From: Streptomyces albipurpureus
Lineage (GTDB): Bacteria; Actinomycetota; Actinomycetes; Streptomycetales; Streptomycetaceae
DNA length: 64,000 nucleotides
NCBI RefSeq assembly: GCF_023701525.1
Contig: NZ_JAMQAW010000033.1
Location: 1 to 64,000 of the forward strand
Reading direction: 5' to 3'
Below are positions 1 through 8,493 of the stretch, one piece after another. Position 1 is the stretch's first letter, and each line of letters starts with the position of its first letter. The position numbers and the translations under genes are program-made. The notes below the pieces were generated by a model. The model ran no database searches, was not told the DNA's origin, and saw nothing but the letters and a program-made list of their open reading frames with translations.

Positions 1-35
1 CCCCACCAAGACAGGCCCCTGCCAGGAGCCCACCT

Positions 36-65
36 CAGCCCGTCCGGCGTTTGAGGACGGAACCC
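36..65 (+). repeat. Repeat A, copy 1
   Basis: First copy of a GC-rich interspersed repeat. Its core is CCGTCC, a 9-base loop, then GGACGG, so it can fold as a 6-bp hairpin. The flank downstream of it (CCACCCCCGGTGGGGAC) also recurs beside the copies near 32.9, 55.5, 55.6 and 55.8 kb. The window edge cuts the block, so any partner element to the left cannot be seen. Confidence 0.8.
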
Positions 66-194
66 CCCACCCCCGGTGGGGACAACCAAGACGGGGGCCG
101 CCGACCCCAAGAACCAAGGCCTCGCCCCAGGCACAGGCACCCCTGCCAACACAGGCCCCCGCCAGGACCCCACTCTGGGCCGGCAGCCCCAAAC

Positions 195-407
195 TCACTC
201 CCGCCCCCGCCCCCGCGCCGCCACCACCCCCACAACCCCCGCCGCCGTCAGGCTCAGCGCCAGTCCCCCCAGCAACCAAAGGCGCTCGGTTCCTGGATTA
301 CCGGCCGGAGCCGCCGGAGCGGCCGCCCCCATGATGGTGACGACGATGAAGAACAATCCGATGTGCCTCAGCGCATGACTTCCAAAGTTCATAAATAGGA
401 TGGTCAT
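195..407 (-). CDS. Possible small membrane protein
   Basis: A 70-codon frame downstream of gpgS on the same strand. It reads as two hydrophobic segments, one containing HIGLFFIVVTIMG near residues 15-27 and one around residues 43-62, with a short basic tail. That is a plausible two-pass membrane peptide, and third positions are G/C-rich. No good ribosome binding site is seen at the first ATG; a second in-frame ATG lies five codons in. Everything here is GC-rich, so a chance open frame remains possible. Confidence 0.35.
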   Translation of the reverse strand: MTILFMNFGSHALRHIGLFFIVVTIMGAAAPAAPAGNPGTERLWLLGGLALSLTAAGVVGVVAARGRGRE

Positions 408-430
408 TTACCAAGAGGAATCGGGCGTGG

Positions 431-1384
431 CTATGCCGCGCGACGCGCCGCATACTCACCGATCTCGCGCATTGGCGGTCGTTCCTCGGTGTCCACCGGA
501 TAGGTCCGGGGAACGAACCCCTCTTCGCCCCGTTCGAATTGCGTCAGTGATGGGCGTACCAAATGGCCACGGGAGAGTCGCAGTTGCGCGGTTCGATAGA
601 TCGTGGCGGCCATACGGCCCAGCGCCTGTCCGTCTTGGTGGCGGTGCTTGCGTGAGCCGACATCGACCTGGGCGAGGCCGTCGAGCCCCACGGTGTGCAA
701 TGCGTCCACGAGAAGCCCCAACTCCACCCCGTAACCGACGGGGAAGGGCAACCGCTCCAGCAAGGAGCGCCTCGCCGCGTACTCCCCGCCGAGCGGTTGG
801 ACGAACCCGGCCAGTGCCGGCCAGTGCAGATTGAGCAGTGGGCGGGCCACCAGCTCGGTCACTCGGCCGCCCTGGCCTGCGAGGTCGCCGAGCGGGCGGT
901 CGTACATGGCCTTGACGAAGTGCACATCGGGCTCGGTCAGCAGAGGGCCCGCGATTCCGGAGACGAAGTCGGCCGAGAAATCCCGGAGGTCCGCGTCCAC
1001 AAAACAGACTATGTCACCGTGCGTAACCATTAGTGAGCGCCAGAGCACCTCGCCCTTGCCGGCGAGGGTCGGAATCCGCGGCAGGATCGCGTCCCGGTGA
1101 ACCACCCGGGCGCCGGCTTCAGCGGCGACCTCGGCCGTACGGTCCGTGGAGCCCGAGTCGATCACCACCAACTCGTCGATGAGTGGCACCGCCTCCATCA
1201 GCTCACGGCGGATGACGGTGGCGATATCGCCGACCGTGGCCTCTTCGTTCAGGGCGGGTAGAACCACGCTGATGGTCGTTCCCGCTGAGCGTTTTGCCGC
1301 CATCAGCCGGGCCAGCGGGCGGTCGGCTGCGGACCAGGATCGCCTGGTCAGCCAGCGCTCCACCTCTTCGAGCACGTTCGCCAC
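431..1384 (-). CDS. gpgS: Glucosyl-3-phosphoglycerate synthase
   Basis: A 317-residue retaining GT-A glycosyltransferase of the GT81/GpgS type. It should transfer glucose from a nucleotide sugar to 3-phosphoglycerate, giving glucosyl-3-phosphoglycerate, the precursor of glucosylglycerate and, in mycobacteria, of methylglucose lipopolysaccharide. The sequence shows the nucleotide-sugar start VVLPALNEEATVG (about residues 40-52), the VIDSGSTDRT loop, a DxD-like VDADLRDF and the acceptor-side PLGGEYAARR. The length matches the family. The start is GTG, with an AAGGTG tract about 10 bases upstream. It is monocistronic and divergent from the SAM-riboswitch operon. Confidence 0.88.
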   Translation of the reverse strand: MANVLEEVERWLTRRSWSAADRPLARLMAAKRSAGTTISVVLPALNEEATVGDIATVIRRELMEAVPLIDELVVIDSGSTDRTAEVAAEAGARVVHRDAILPRIPTLAGKGEVLWRSLMVTHGDIVCFVDADLRDFSADFVSGIAGPLLTEPDVHFVKAMYDRPLGDLAGQGGRVTELVARPLLNLHWPALAGFVQPLGGEYAARRSLLERLPFPVGYGVELGLLVDALHTVGLDGLAQVDVGSRKHRHQDGQALGRMAATIYRTAQLRLSRGHLVRPSLTQFERGEEGFVPRTYPVDTEERPPMREIGEYAARRAA

Positions 1385-1558
1385 TCCTGCACCTTGTGAT
1401 CCATCTCGCGGTTCGGACGACTATCTCAACAGTCCGGGCGTTCGGTTACAGTCTTGAGCAACGCTGACGCCCGGCGCATGTCGGGGTGGCGTGTTGATCG
1501 GTGCGGAGCGGGTTCAGCTCAGCCTGATCGACATCAGCATGATCGATAATTGAATACC

Positions 1559-1767
1559 GCTCATCCAGAGGGGCAGAGGGATACGGCCCGTTGAAGCCCC
1601 GGCAACCACCAGCCGGTCTCCGTCGCATGAAAGAGTCTGCTGCTAGTCACTGACAGTTTCGTCAGACGGCTGCGGCAGTGCCATCAGCGTCGCGAGGCTC
1701 CCGGCTAGGGAAGGTGCCAAATCCGTCTCATGGCGAAATGCGTCATGAGGAAGATGAGGAGAAAGGG
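1559..1767 (+). promoter_or_regulatory. SAM-I (S-box) riboswitch
   Basis: The leader carries the S-box core: CTCATCCAGAGGGGCAGAGG, then GATACGGCCC, then TTGAAGCCCCGGCAACC. An enlarged P3/P4 section follows, then GGGAAGGTGCCAAATCC and the closing strand GATGAG at 1753-1758, which pairs with CTCATC at 1560-1565 (P1). The purine-rich ribosome binding tract (1756-1767) runs directly out of the P1 3' strand. SAM binding should therefore hide the translation start of the next gene. No separate terminator hairpin with a U-run is seen between P1 and the ATG, which favours control of translation. Confidence 0.88.
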
Positions 1768-1777
1768 CCTCGCCTCC

Positions 1778-3061
1778 ATGGCTGTGCAGACTGCCGCAGA
1801 CACCACCACACTCGACCTCGGACCCGCCTCAGCGCTCTCCTGTCGCGAGTGTGGCGAGCGATTCGAACTCGGCCCGATCTTTGCCTGTGCCTCGTGTTTC
1901 GGCCCACTGGAAGTCGCCTACGACCTCCCGACCGAAGGCCCCGAAGAGCTGCGGAAGCGGATCGAGGCCGGCCCGAACAACATCTGGCGCTACGCCCCGC
2001 TGCTGCCCGTCCCCGCCGATGTGGCCGACAAGCCCAGTCTCAACCCCGGCTTCACCAAGTTGGTCGAGGCCGGCAATCTCGCCCGCGAACTGGGCGTGAC
2101 CGGCTCGCTCTACATCAAGGACGACTCCGGGAACCCGACCCACTCGTTCAAGGACCGGGTCGTGGCCATCGCCGTTGAGGCCGCCCGTGCCTTCGGCTTC
2201 ACCACCCTGTCGTGCTCCTCCACCGGCAACCTCGCCGGTGCGGTCGGCGCCGCGGCAGCCCGTGCCGGCTTCCGCTCCTGCGTCTTCATCCCGCATGACC
2301 TGGAGCAGGGCAAGGTCGTGATGGCCGCGGTCTACGGTGGTGACCTGGTCGGCATCGAAGGCAACTACGACGATGTCAACCGCTTCTGCTCCGAGTTGAT
2401 CGGCGACCCGCTCGGTGAGGGCTGGGGCTTCGTCAACGTCAACCTCCGCCCGTACTACGGCGAGGGCTCCAAGACCCTCGCGTACGAGATCTGTGAGCAG
2501 CTCGGCTGGCGGCTGCCGGACCAGATCGTGATTCCGATCGCTTCCGGCTCGCAGCTCACAAAGATCGACAAGGGGTTCCAGGAGCTGATCAAGCTGGGAC
2601 TCGTCGAGGACCGCCCGTACAAGATCTTCGGTGCGCAGGCCGAGGGGTGTTCACCGGTGTCCGCGGCCTTCAAGGCCGGCCACGAGGTGGTACGCCCGGT
2701 GAAGCCGAACACCATCGCCAAGTCCCTCGCGATCGGCAATCCCGCCGACGGGCCCTATGTGCTGGACATCGTCCGCCGCACCGGTGGCGCCGTCGAGGAC
2801 GTCGATGACGAGCAGAACGTGGCCGCGATCAAGCTGCTGGCCCGCACCGAGGGCATCTTCGCCGAGACCGCGGGTGGAGTGACGGTAGGGGTGACCCGCA
2901 AGCTGATCGAGAGCGGGGCGCTCGACCCCACCCTCACCACGGTCGTCCTCAACACCGGCGACGGCCTCAAGACCCTGGACGCCGTCGCGCCGACCACCGG
3001 CCCTGCCGCGACCATCCGCCCGAGCCTGGACGCGTTCCGCGCCGCCGGCCTAGCCATCTAG
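1778..3061 (+). CDS. metM: Threonine synthase-family PLP enzyme, probably MetM-type homocysteine synthase
   Basis: A 427-residue fold-type II PLP enzyme that would normally be annotated threonine synthase. It has an N-terminal zinc-ribbon-like motif (C22xxC25 and C37xxC40), the PLP lysine K125 in NPTHSFKDR, the phosphate loop CSSTGNLAGA and a late TGDGLK motif. The start is ATG 1778; the earlier in-frame ATG at 1730 lies inside the riboswitch. A SAM riboswitch upstream and a Gly-Gly sulfur-carrier gene 28 bp downstream fit methionine supply better than threonine. I recall a report of Streptomyces MetM making homocysteine from O-phosphohomoserine with the carrier MetO; I could not verify it here. 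The alternative is an ordinary ThrC. Confidence 0.75.
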   Translation: MAVQTAADTTTLDLGPASALSCRECGERFELGPIFACASCFGPLEVAYDLPTEGPEELRKRIEAGPNNIWRYAPLLPVPADVADKPSLNPGFTKLVEAGNLARELGVTGSLYIKDDSGNPTHSFKDRVVAIAVEAARAFGFTTLSCSSTGNLAGAVGAAAARAGFRSCVFIPHDLEQGKVVMAAVYGGDLVGIEGNYDDVNRFCSELIGDPLGEGWGFVNVNLRPYYGEGSKTLAYEICEQLGWRLPDQIVIPIASGSQLTKIDKGFQELIKLGLVEDRPYKIFGAQAEGCSPVSAAFKAGHEVVRPVKPNTIAKSLAIGNPADGPYVLDIVRRTGGAVEDVDDEQNVAAIKLLARTEGIFAETAGGVTVGVTRKLIESGALDPTLTTVVLNTGDGLKTLDAVAPTTGPAATIRPSLDAFRAAGLAI

Positions 3062-3089
3062 AGCCACTGGATCACTGGGAGACCCGAAG

Positions 3090-3365
3090 ATGAGCGTCAA
3101 CGTCCGCATCCCGACCATTCTGCGCACCTACACCGGCGGCAAGGCCGAGGTCCCGGCCGAGGGCGCGACCCTCTCCGAGGTCATCGCGGACCTGGAGAAG
3201 AACCACACGGGGATCGCCGCACGCGTCCTGGACGACCAGGGGAAGCTGCGTCGCTTCGTCAACGTCTATGTGAACGATGACGACGTCCGTTTCGAGCAGG
3301 GACTGCAGACGGCGACCCCGGATGGTGCGGGCGTCTCCATCATCCCCGCCGTGGCCGGTGGCTAA
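3090..3365 (+). CDS. metO: ThiS/MoaD-family sulfur-carrier protein (MetO-like)
   Basis: A 91-residue ubiquitin-fold sulfur carrier. It has the beta-grasp pattern of the MoaD/ThiS/CysO group, including FVNVYVNDDDVRF, and ends exactly in AVAGG. The free Gly-Gly terminus is the residue pair that is adenylated and thiocarboxylated in this family. It starts 28 bp after the PLP enzyme with a GGGAGACCCGAAG ribosome site, so the two are almost certainly co-transcribed under the SAM riboswitch. Likely job: delivering sulfide as a C-terminal thiocarboxylate to the upstream enzyme. The activating E1-like protein and a releasing protease would have to be encoded elsewhere. Confidence 0.85.
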   Translation: MSVNVRIPTILRTYTGGKAEVPAEGATLSEVIADLEKNHTGIAARVLDDQGKLRRFVNVYVNDDDVRFEQGLQTATPDGAGVSIIPAVAGG

Positions 3366-3382
3366 TTACGCAACGTCATTTC

Positions 3383-3419
3383 AATTGCCCCCTCCGTGAG
3401 AGAAGCGGAGGGGGCAATT
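3383..3419 (+). terminator. Strong hairpin terminator after metMO
   Basis: A perfect 14-bp stem (3383-3396 with 3406-3419) around a 9-base loop, 17 bases after the metO stop. It has no long T-run, as is usual for Streptomyces terminators. Confidence 0.85.
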
Positions 3420-3804
3420 CTGTGTGGTTGAGCGCGATACAGTTGGGGAACGCCTCGCCGCCGCCCTTGTTGGCCGCGTAAGAGAATGCGCCCCGGGTCC
3501 GATAAGAAACAGCCAATGTGCTCCGGAGATTTGTCTCATAAGTCTCCTTTGCCTGGCCCGACTTGCCCCGGAACTTCTGGAATTCATATCAATTTCCCGT
3601 TAGCTGATGCTGCGATTTCTCGTCCGATTGACCTGTTGCAGAGGGCAGTTGGGCAGATACATTCAGCCGCGGTCGACGCGTTCCGGCGCACACCTGTAGC
3701 CGCCTCCCCACTGCTTTCGTCAGGGGAGAACGACAGCAGGTGAGGTCTGACCCGGGTCCGCGAAGTGCGGTCCTGCGCAAGGGCCAGTAATAGGGGAGTT
3801 AGGC
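3420..3804 (+). other. Long leader/intergenic region before cold-shock gene
   Basis: 385 bases without a convincing gene. It is less GC-rich than its surroundings, with stretches such as GAATTCATATCAATTTCCCG near 3580-3600. It probably holds the promoter and a long structured 5' leader of the cold-shock gene, as is common for csp genes. I see no known RNA family in it. Confidence 0.5.
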
Positions 3805-4008
3805 ATGGCTCAGGGCACCGTCAAGTGGTTCAACGCGGAGAAGGGCTACGGCTTCATCGCGGTCGACGGTGGTGCGGATGTTTTCGTCCACTACAGCGCG
3901 ATTCAGATGGACGGCTACCGCACCCTGGAGGAGGGTCAGCGAGTCGAGTTCGAGATCTCGCAGGGGCAGAAGGGTCCGCAGGCGGACATGGTCAAGCTCG
4001 CGGTCTGA
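3805..4008 (+). CDS. Cold-shock protein, CspA family
   Basis: A 67-residue single cold-shock domain. RNP1 reads KGYGFIAV and RNP2 reads DVFVHYSAI, after the usual GTVKWFN start. It binds single-stranded RNA/DNA in the cytoplasm as an RNA chaperone. Length and sequence match the small Streptomyces Csp proteins exactly. A GGGAG ribosome site lies upstream, and a perfect hairpin terminator lies about 50 bp downstream, so the unit is monocistronic. Confidence 0.95.
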   Translation: MAQGTVKWFNAEKGYGFIAVDGGADVFVHYSAIQMDGYRTLEEGQRVEFEISQGQKGPQADMVKLAV

Positions 4009-4058
4009 CTCCGCGGCATCTGCGACGCGATCGGCCACCGACACGCTCATCTATATGT

Positions 4059-4099
4059 ATATGGGGTCCACATCCCGCCGGGGGGTGTGGACCCCATAT
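4059..4099 (+). terminator. Perfect hairpin after cold-shock gene
   Basis: A 14-bp perfect stem (4059-4072 with 4086-4099) around a 13-base GC loop. It lies just downstream of the cold-shock gene and before the groEL promoter region. Confidence 0.85.
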
Positions 4100-4540
4100 G
4101 CGTGTCCCGCTCGGGCCGCCATCCCCATCGTCTCGTGATCGTCTCAAGGCTCCGGCCCGATCCCGTGCCGGGGCCCTGGGCCTCCCGCACCGCTCGGCCC
4201 CGGCCCCGCGCCGGGTTCGCTCCCCGCCACCGCGGCTCCGCGCGCATTCGCGCCCCCGCGTACAACCCCGCGGGCCCGGCCGCCCCGGCCCCTGGGTCCC
4301 GCCCAAGTGACCCGGCGCACTCGGCTTCATCGCGCCCCCGTTCCGTCGTCGGAGCCCGCGAGCGCCCGCTGTCCGCTCCAGTCGCGCGCCCCATGGGCCC
4401 CGGCGAGTCCACGGTGGGTCTCCATCGGCTGGGTATCGCAGCCGCGCCGCGCGCCCCCCTTCCCACCTGCTCTCTTGTCCTTGCACAGGCTCCGCCCAGG
4501 GCCCTTTTCGCAGGGCCGGCCCGGGGGTGGTTATCCCCAA
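4100..4540. other. GC-rich stretch, no gene recognised
   Basis: About 440 bases between the csp terminator and the groEL control region. All frames are open only because of GC content, and none has a ribosome site or a recognisable protein. No repeat or RNA family is seen. Confidence 0.4.
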
Positions 4541-4544
4541 GGCG

Positions 4545-4571
4545 CTTGCACTCGGAGGGGGCGAGTGCTAA
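4545..4571 (+). promoter_or_regulatory. CIRCE operator 1 (HrcA site)
   Basis: CTTGCACTC, 9 bases, GAGTGCTAA: one mismatch from the consensus inverted repeat bound by the HrcA heat-shock repressor. It overlaps a likely promoter with TTGCAC at 4546-4551 and TAATCA at 4569-4574, 17 bases apart. Confidence 0.93.
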
Positions 4572-4580
4572 TCATTGGCG

Positions 4581-4607
4581 TTAGCACTCTCCGGGTGAGA
4601 GTGACAA
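4581..4607 (+). promoter_or_regulatory. CIRCE operator 2 (HrcA site)
   Basis: TTAGCACTC, 9 bases, GAGTGACAA: perfect left half and degenerate right half. It starts 9 bases after the first CIRCE, as expected for twin operators of actinobacterial groEL genes. Confidence 0.88.
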
Positions 4608-4737
4608 AAAGAAGGACCGGGTCGGTGAGGCCCGCAGGCCGGAAGGTACAGAAAACCATCCGGCAGGCAGGCCGTCCGTCGCGGGCGCCAGCGCGGTCCC
4701 CCAGAGCTTCCCACCCAGTCCGTGGAGGACACTTCAC

Positions 4738-6360
4738 ATGGCAAAGATCATCGCGTTCGACGAGGAGGCACGGCGCGGCCTTGAGCGCGGGATGAACCAG
4801 CTCGCCGACGCCGTCAAGGTGACCCTCGGCCCCAAGGGCCGCAACGTCGTCCTTGAGAAGAAGTGGGGCGCGCCCACGATCACCAACGATGGTGTGTCCA
4901 TCGCCAAGGAGATCGAGCTGGAGGACCCGTACGAGAAGATCGGCGCCGAGCTGGTCAAGGAAGTCGCCAAGAAGACGGATGACGTCGCTGGCGACGGCAC
5001 GACCACCGCCACCGTTCTCGCTCAGGCGCTCGTCCGCGAAGGGCTGCGCAACGTTGCGGCCGGCGCGAACCCGATGGCCCTCAAGCGCGGTATCGAGAAG
5101 GCCGTTGAGGCCGTCTCCGGTGCCCTCCTTGAGCAGGCCAAGGACGTGGAGACCAAGGAGCAGATCGCTTCTACCGCCTCGATCTCCGCTGCTGACACCC
5201 AGATCGGCGAGCTCATCGCCGAGGCCATGGACAAGGTCGGCAAGGAAGGCGTCATCACCGTCGAGGAGTCCCAGACCTTCGGTCTGGAGCTGGAGCTCAC
5301 CGAAGGCATGCGCTTCGACAAGGGCTACATCTCGGCGTACTTCGCCACCGACATGGAGCGTATGGAGGCGTCCCTGGACGACCCGTACATCCTGATCGTC
5401 AACTCCAAGATCGGCAGCGTCAAGGACCTGCTGCCGCTGCTGGAGAAGGTCATGCAGTCCGGCAAGCCGCTGCTGATCATCGCCGAGGACGTCGAGGGCG
5501 AGGCCCTGTCCACGCTCGTCGTGAACAAGATCCGCGGCACCTTCAAGTCCGTTGCCGTCAAGGCTCCGGGCTTCGGCGACCGTCGTAAGGCCATGCTGAA
5601 CGACATCGCCATCCTCACCGGTGGCACGGTCATCTCCGAAGAGGTCGGCCTCAAGCTGGAGAACGCCGGTCTCGACCTGCTGGGCCGCGCCCGCAAGGTC
5701 GTCATCACCAAGGACGAGACCACCATCGTCGACGGTGCCGGTGACAGCGACCAGGTCGCCGGGCGGGTCAACCAGATCCGCGCCGAGATCGAGAACTCTG
5801 ACTCGGACTACGACCGCGAGAAGCTCCAGGAGCGCCTTGCGAAGCTGGCCGGCGGCGTGGCCGTCATCAAGGCCGGTGCCGCGACCGAGGTTGAGCTCAA
5901 GGAGCGCAAGCACCGCATCGAGGACGCCGTTCGCAACGCGAAGGCGGCCGTCGAAGAGGGCATCGTCGCCGGTGGTGGCGTGGCACTGCTCCAGGCTTCC
6001 TCGGTCTTCGAGAAGCTCGACCTTGAGGGTGACGAGGCGACCGGCGCCAACGCCGTGCGGCTCGCCCTGGAGGCCCCGCTCAAGCAGATCGCCATCAACG
6101 GTGGTCTTGAGGGTGGCGTCGTCGTCGAGAAGGTGCGCAACCTCACCCCTGGTTTCGGTCTGAACGCCGCGACCGGTGAGTACGTGGACATGATCGCCGC
6201 GGGCATTCTCGACCCGGCGAAGGTGACCCGCTCGGCACTGCAGAACGCCGCGTCGATCGCCGCGCTGTTCCTCACCACCGAGGCCGTCATCGCCGACAAG
6301 CCGGAGAAGGCCTCTGCGGCTGCTCCGGGCGGTATGCCCGGCGGTGACATGGACTTCTGA
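4738..6360 (+). CDS. groEL: Chaperonin GroEL (60 kDa)
   Basis: A 540-residue group I chaperonin subunit that forms the double-ring cage folding non-native proteins with ATP and GroES. It shows the GRNVVLEKKWGAP start, the ATP motif GDGTTTATVL, apical GFGDRRKAML, and a tail GGMPGGDMDF instead of a long His-rich tail. No groES lies upstream, so this is the stand-alone paralog often called groEL2. Two CIRCE elements upstream indicate HrcA repression with heat induction. The start is set by GGAGG six bases before the ATG. A strong hairpin follows the stop. Confidence 0.98.
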   Translation: MAKIIAFDEEARRGLERGMNQLADAVKVTLGPKGRNVVLEKKWGAPTITNDGVSIAKEIELEDPYEKIGAELVKEVAKKTDDVAGDGTTTATVLAQALVREGLRNVAAGANPMALKRGIEKAVEAVSGALLEQAKDVETKEQIASTASISAADTQIGELIAEAMDKVGKEGVITVEESQTFGLELELTEGMRFDKGYISAYFATDMERMEASLDDPYILIVNSKIGSVKDLLPLLEKVMQSGKPLLIIAEDVEGEALSTLVVNKIRGTFKSVAVKAPGFGDRRKAMLNDIAILTGGTVISEEVGLKLENAGLDLLGRARKVVITKDETTIVDGAGDSDQVAGRVNQIRAEIENSDSDYDREKLQERLAKLAGGVAVIKAGAATEVELKERKHRIEDAVRNAKAAVEEGIVAGGGVALLQASSVFEKLDLEGDEATGANAVRLALEAPLKQIAINGGLEGGVVVEKVRNLTPGFGLNAATGEYVDMIAAGILDPAKVTRSALQNAASIAALFLTTEAVIADKPEKASAAAPGGMPGGDMDF

Positions 6361-6392
6361 TCCACCCGGATCGGTAGCCCCAGCACATCCAG

Positions 6393-6427
6393 AGGGCGGC
6401 ACCCCAACTTCCAGGGGGTGCCGCCCT
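6393..6427 (+). terminator. groEL terminator
   Basis: A 13-bp perfect GC stem (6393-6405 with 6415-6427) with a 9-base loop and a short T-run, 32 bases after the groEL stop. Confidence 0.9.
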
Positions 6428-6795
6428 TTGGCGTGCCGGGGCGCGGCCGTACGGAAGGCCGGTCGAAGCTGCTCTGAGCCCCCCGAGCCCCCGAGACCTT
6501 CGGAAAGCCCGGGGGCTGTCAGGGAGTGGCTCAGGCGCCGATGGCACCCGCCCAGGGCAGCCAGGCCCGCTCGAAGCCAGCCCGCGCCCCACCGGGCTCC
6601 GGCGACACCTCGCCCCTCACCGGCGCCACGGCACTGACGCAACCGCACCGGCAGGACGGCACCGGCAGGATCGCCCCGGCGGGGCGGGTGCTCCAACCGG
6701 CCCGGCTTCAACCGGTCTGGTTCCAACCGGGCCGGTTCCAACCGGCCCGGTCTCTCTCCCGGCCCGGTCCCCCGCCCCTGACGCCCTCCCCGACC

Positions 6796-8493
6796 TCAGC
6801 GCACGTCGACCCAGTCGCCCACGCCGGTCGAGTTGAAGCGGGTCGAGTCACCGAGGTAGCGGATCAACCAGGTGCCGTCCACGGTCGCCTTGGCCGTCAG
6901 CTTGGCCCGCCCGGCCGAGTCGGTCTTCCCGGTGCTGACCCGGGCGTACCTCGTACCGCTGGACGGCTTGAACCACAGCTCCACCGGTGCCTTGGCGATC
7001 CCCTTCCAACCACTGCCCTTCTTCTCGCTGAGCAGCCCGGCGACCGTGATGGTCTTCCCCTTCCCGATGGGTTCCGGAGCCGCGTTGATCCCCGTCACCC
7101 GGGTCTCGGCGCGCGCCAGTCTGAACACCGGGCTCACGCTCTCCGCGAACTCGTCGCTGACCAGATGGCGGACCCGGAAGTACCCGCCGGTGGTGCTCTT
7201 GGAACGCAGGGTGTAGGTGTGGGCGTACCAGCCGCCTGAGTCGGCGAGTGAGGTGTCGCCCGTGCCCACCGGCTTCCAACCGTTCTTGCCGTCGACCGAG
7301 TGCTCGATCTGGAGCCACTGTCCGCCCTGGTAGGTGGAGCCGCTCTGGTAGGTACCGCGGAAGGTGCCGCTGACGGTGACCACGCCGTCCGCTGAGAGCG
7401 AGGCCGACAGCACCCCGAGCGAGGACTCGGACGGCATGGCCACCTGGCCGATCGCGGTGCCGCTCTGGAAGGGATCGTCGGGGGTGGCGATCCATCCGGT
7501 CACCTTGTTGTCGGGGGTCGCGGGCAGTTGGGCGGTGAAGCGTCCATCAGCGTCGGTGGTGACGGTCGTGGTGACCACCGTGTCCTGGTAGTCCCTGGTG
7601 AGCCTGACCCGCATGGCCGTGTTCGCGACCGGTTCCGTGCCGCTCAGCACCCGCCCGTCGACGGTGAGCCGCTCCCCGGGCAGTACCCGGGCCTTGTCGG
7701 CGCTCGCCGACACCGTGAGGCGCTGGGTCGCCCACTGCCAGACCCTGGCGTCATGGGACGCTTGGCCGTTGACCTGGGCACTGGTCTCGGCGAAGGTGGC
7801 ACGGAACTCGCCCGCCGGCGCGGTCAGCGCGAAGGCGGGAGAGGTGAACTCACCGCTGTCCGTGGTGACCACCTGGTGGGTCGGACCGCCCCTGCCGTCG
7901 GTGCGGGTGACCTCGACGGTACGGCCGGGCAGCGGCACCGAGTCGTTCGAACCCGGCTGGTAGCCGATCAGCCGGCCCTGGGGTCGGGCGTTGCGGTCGT
8001 CGAAGGTCGGCTTCCCGACCTGGAAGCCGATGCCGGGACGCAGGGTGAAGTTGAGCGTGCCCGCGTTCTTGCGGGTCACGGTGTTGCCCTTGTCGTCGGT
8101 TGCGGTCACATCGATCGCGTACCGGCCGAGTTCGGGGATGGAGCCGCCGTCCTCGGTCAGCTTCAGCGGGTTGGCGGCGGATATCCGGAAGGTGCCCGGG
8201 TCCCCGGCCAGTTCCGGAACCGAATCCACGTCGGCTATGACGCGCTCGTCCTGGCGGATCCGCGCCGACACCTTCTGGATGCGTGCGCTGGGGGCGTCGG
8301 TCCAGGCGGTCACCTGGAACACCCCGCGCTGGATCTGGTCGGTGGCGGCGACGCCGACGCCGACGGGGGCCGGATCGCCCGGGGCGTTCGGGGCGGCGAT
8401 CGCCGGAGCCGTGGCCGTGGCGATCGAGAGGGCCGCGACCGATGCGACGAGGGAGAGCCTGCCCCTTCGGGGGCCCGTGAGGTCAGCGCGCAT
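6796..8493 (-). CDS. Secreted multi-domain Ig-like protein
   Basis: 565 residues with a Sec signal peptide (basic start, hydrophobic residues about 14-29, cleavage near APAIAA). The rest is beta-rich repeats of bacterial Ig-like or carboxypeptidase-regulatory type, for example RLTVDGRVLSGTEPVANTAMRV and ITVAGLLSEKKGSGWKGIAKAP. The C-terminal WLIRYLGDSTRFNSTGVGDWVDV resembles a repeat common in Streptomyces extracellular proteins. No catalytic motif or sorting signal is seen; it is probably released or loosely wall-bound. It overlaps the upstream paralog by 11 bp, so the pair is an operon with coupled translation. Function unknown. Confidence 0.8.
   Translation of the reverse strand: MRADLTGPRRGRLSLVASVAALSIATATAPAIAAPNAPGDPAPVGVGVAATDQIQRGVFQVTAWTDAPSARIQKVSARIRQDERVIADVDSVPELAGDPGTFRISAANPLKLTEDGGSIPELGRYAIDVTATDDKGNTVTRKNAGTLNFTLRPGIGFQVGKPTFDDRNARPQGRLIGYQPGSNDSVPLPGRTVEVTRTDGRGGPTHQVVTTDSGEFTSPAFALTAPAGEFRATFAETSAQVNGQASHDARVWQWATQRLTVSASADKARVLPGERLTVDGRVLSGTEPVANTAMRVRLTRDYQDTVVTTTVTTDADGRFTAQLPATPDNKVTGWIATPDDPFQSGTAIGQVAMPSESSLGVLSASLSADGVVTVSGTFRGTYQSGSTYQGGQWLQIEHSVDGKNGWKPVGTGDTSLADSGGWYAHTYTLRSKSTTGGYFRVRHLVSDEFAESVSPVFRLARAETRVTGINAAPEPIGKGKTITVAGLLSEKKGSGWKGIAKAPVELWFKPSSGTRYARVSTGKTDSAGRAKLTAKATVDGTWLIRYLGDSTRFNSTGVGDWVDVR

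Noticed and set aside
4531..6741. A 736-codon minus-strand frame antisense to groEL.
   Set aside because: Codon-mirror of a highly conserved gene in GC-rich DNA; no homology and no ribosome site.
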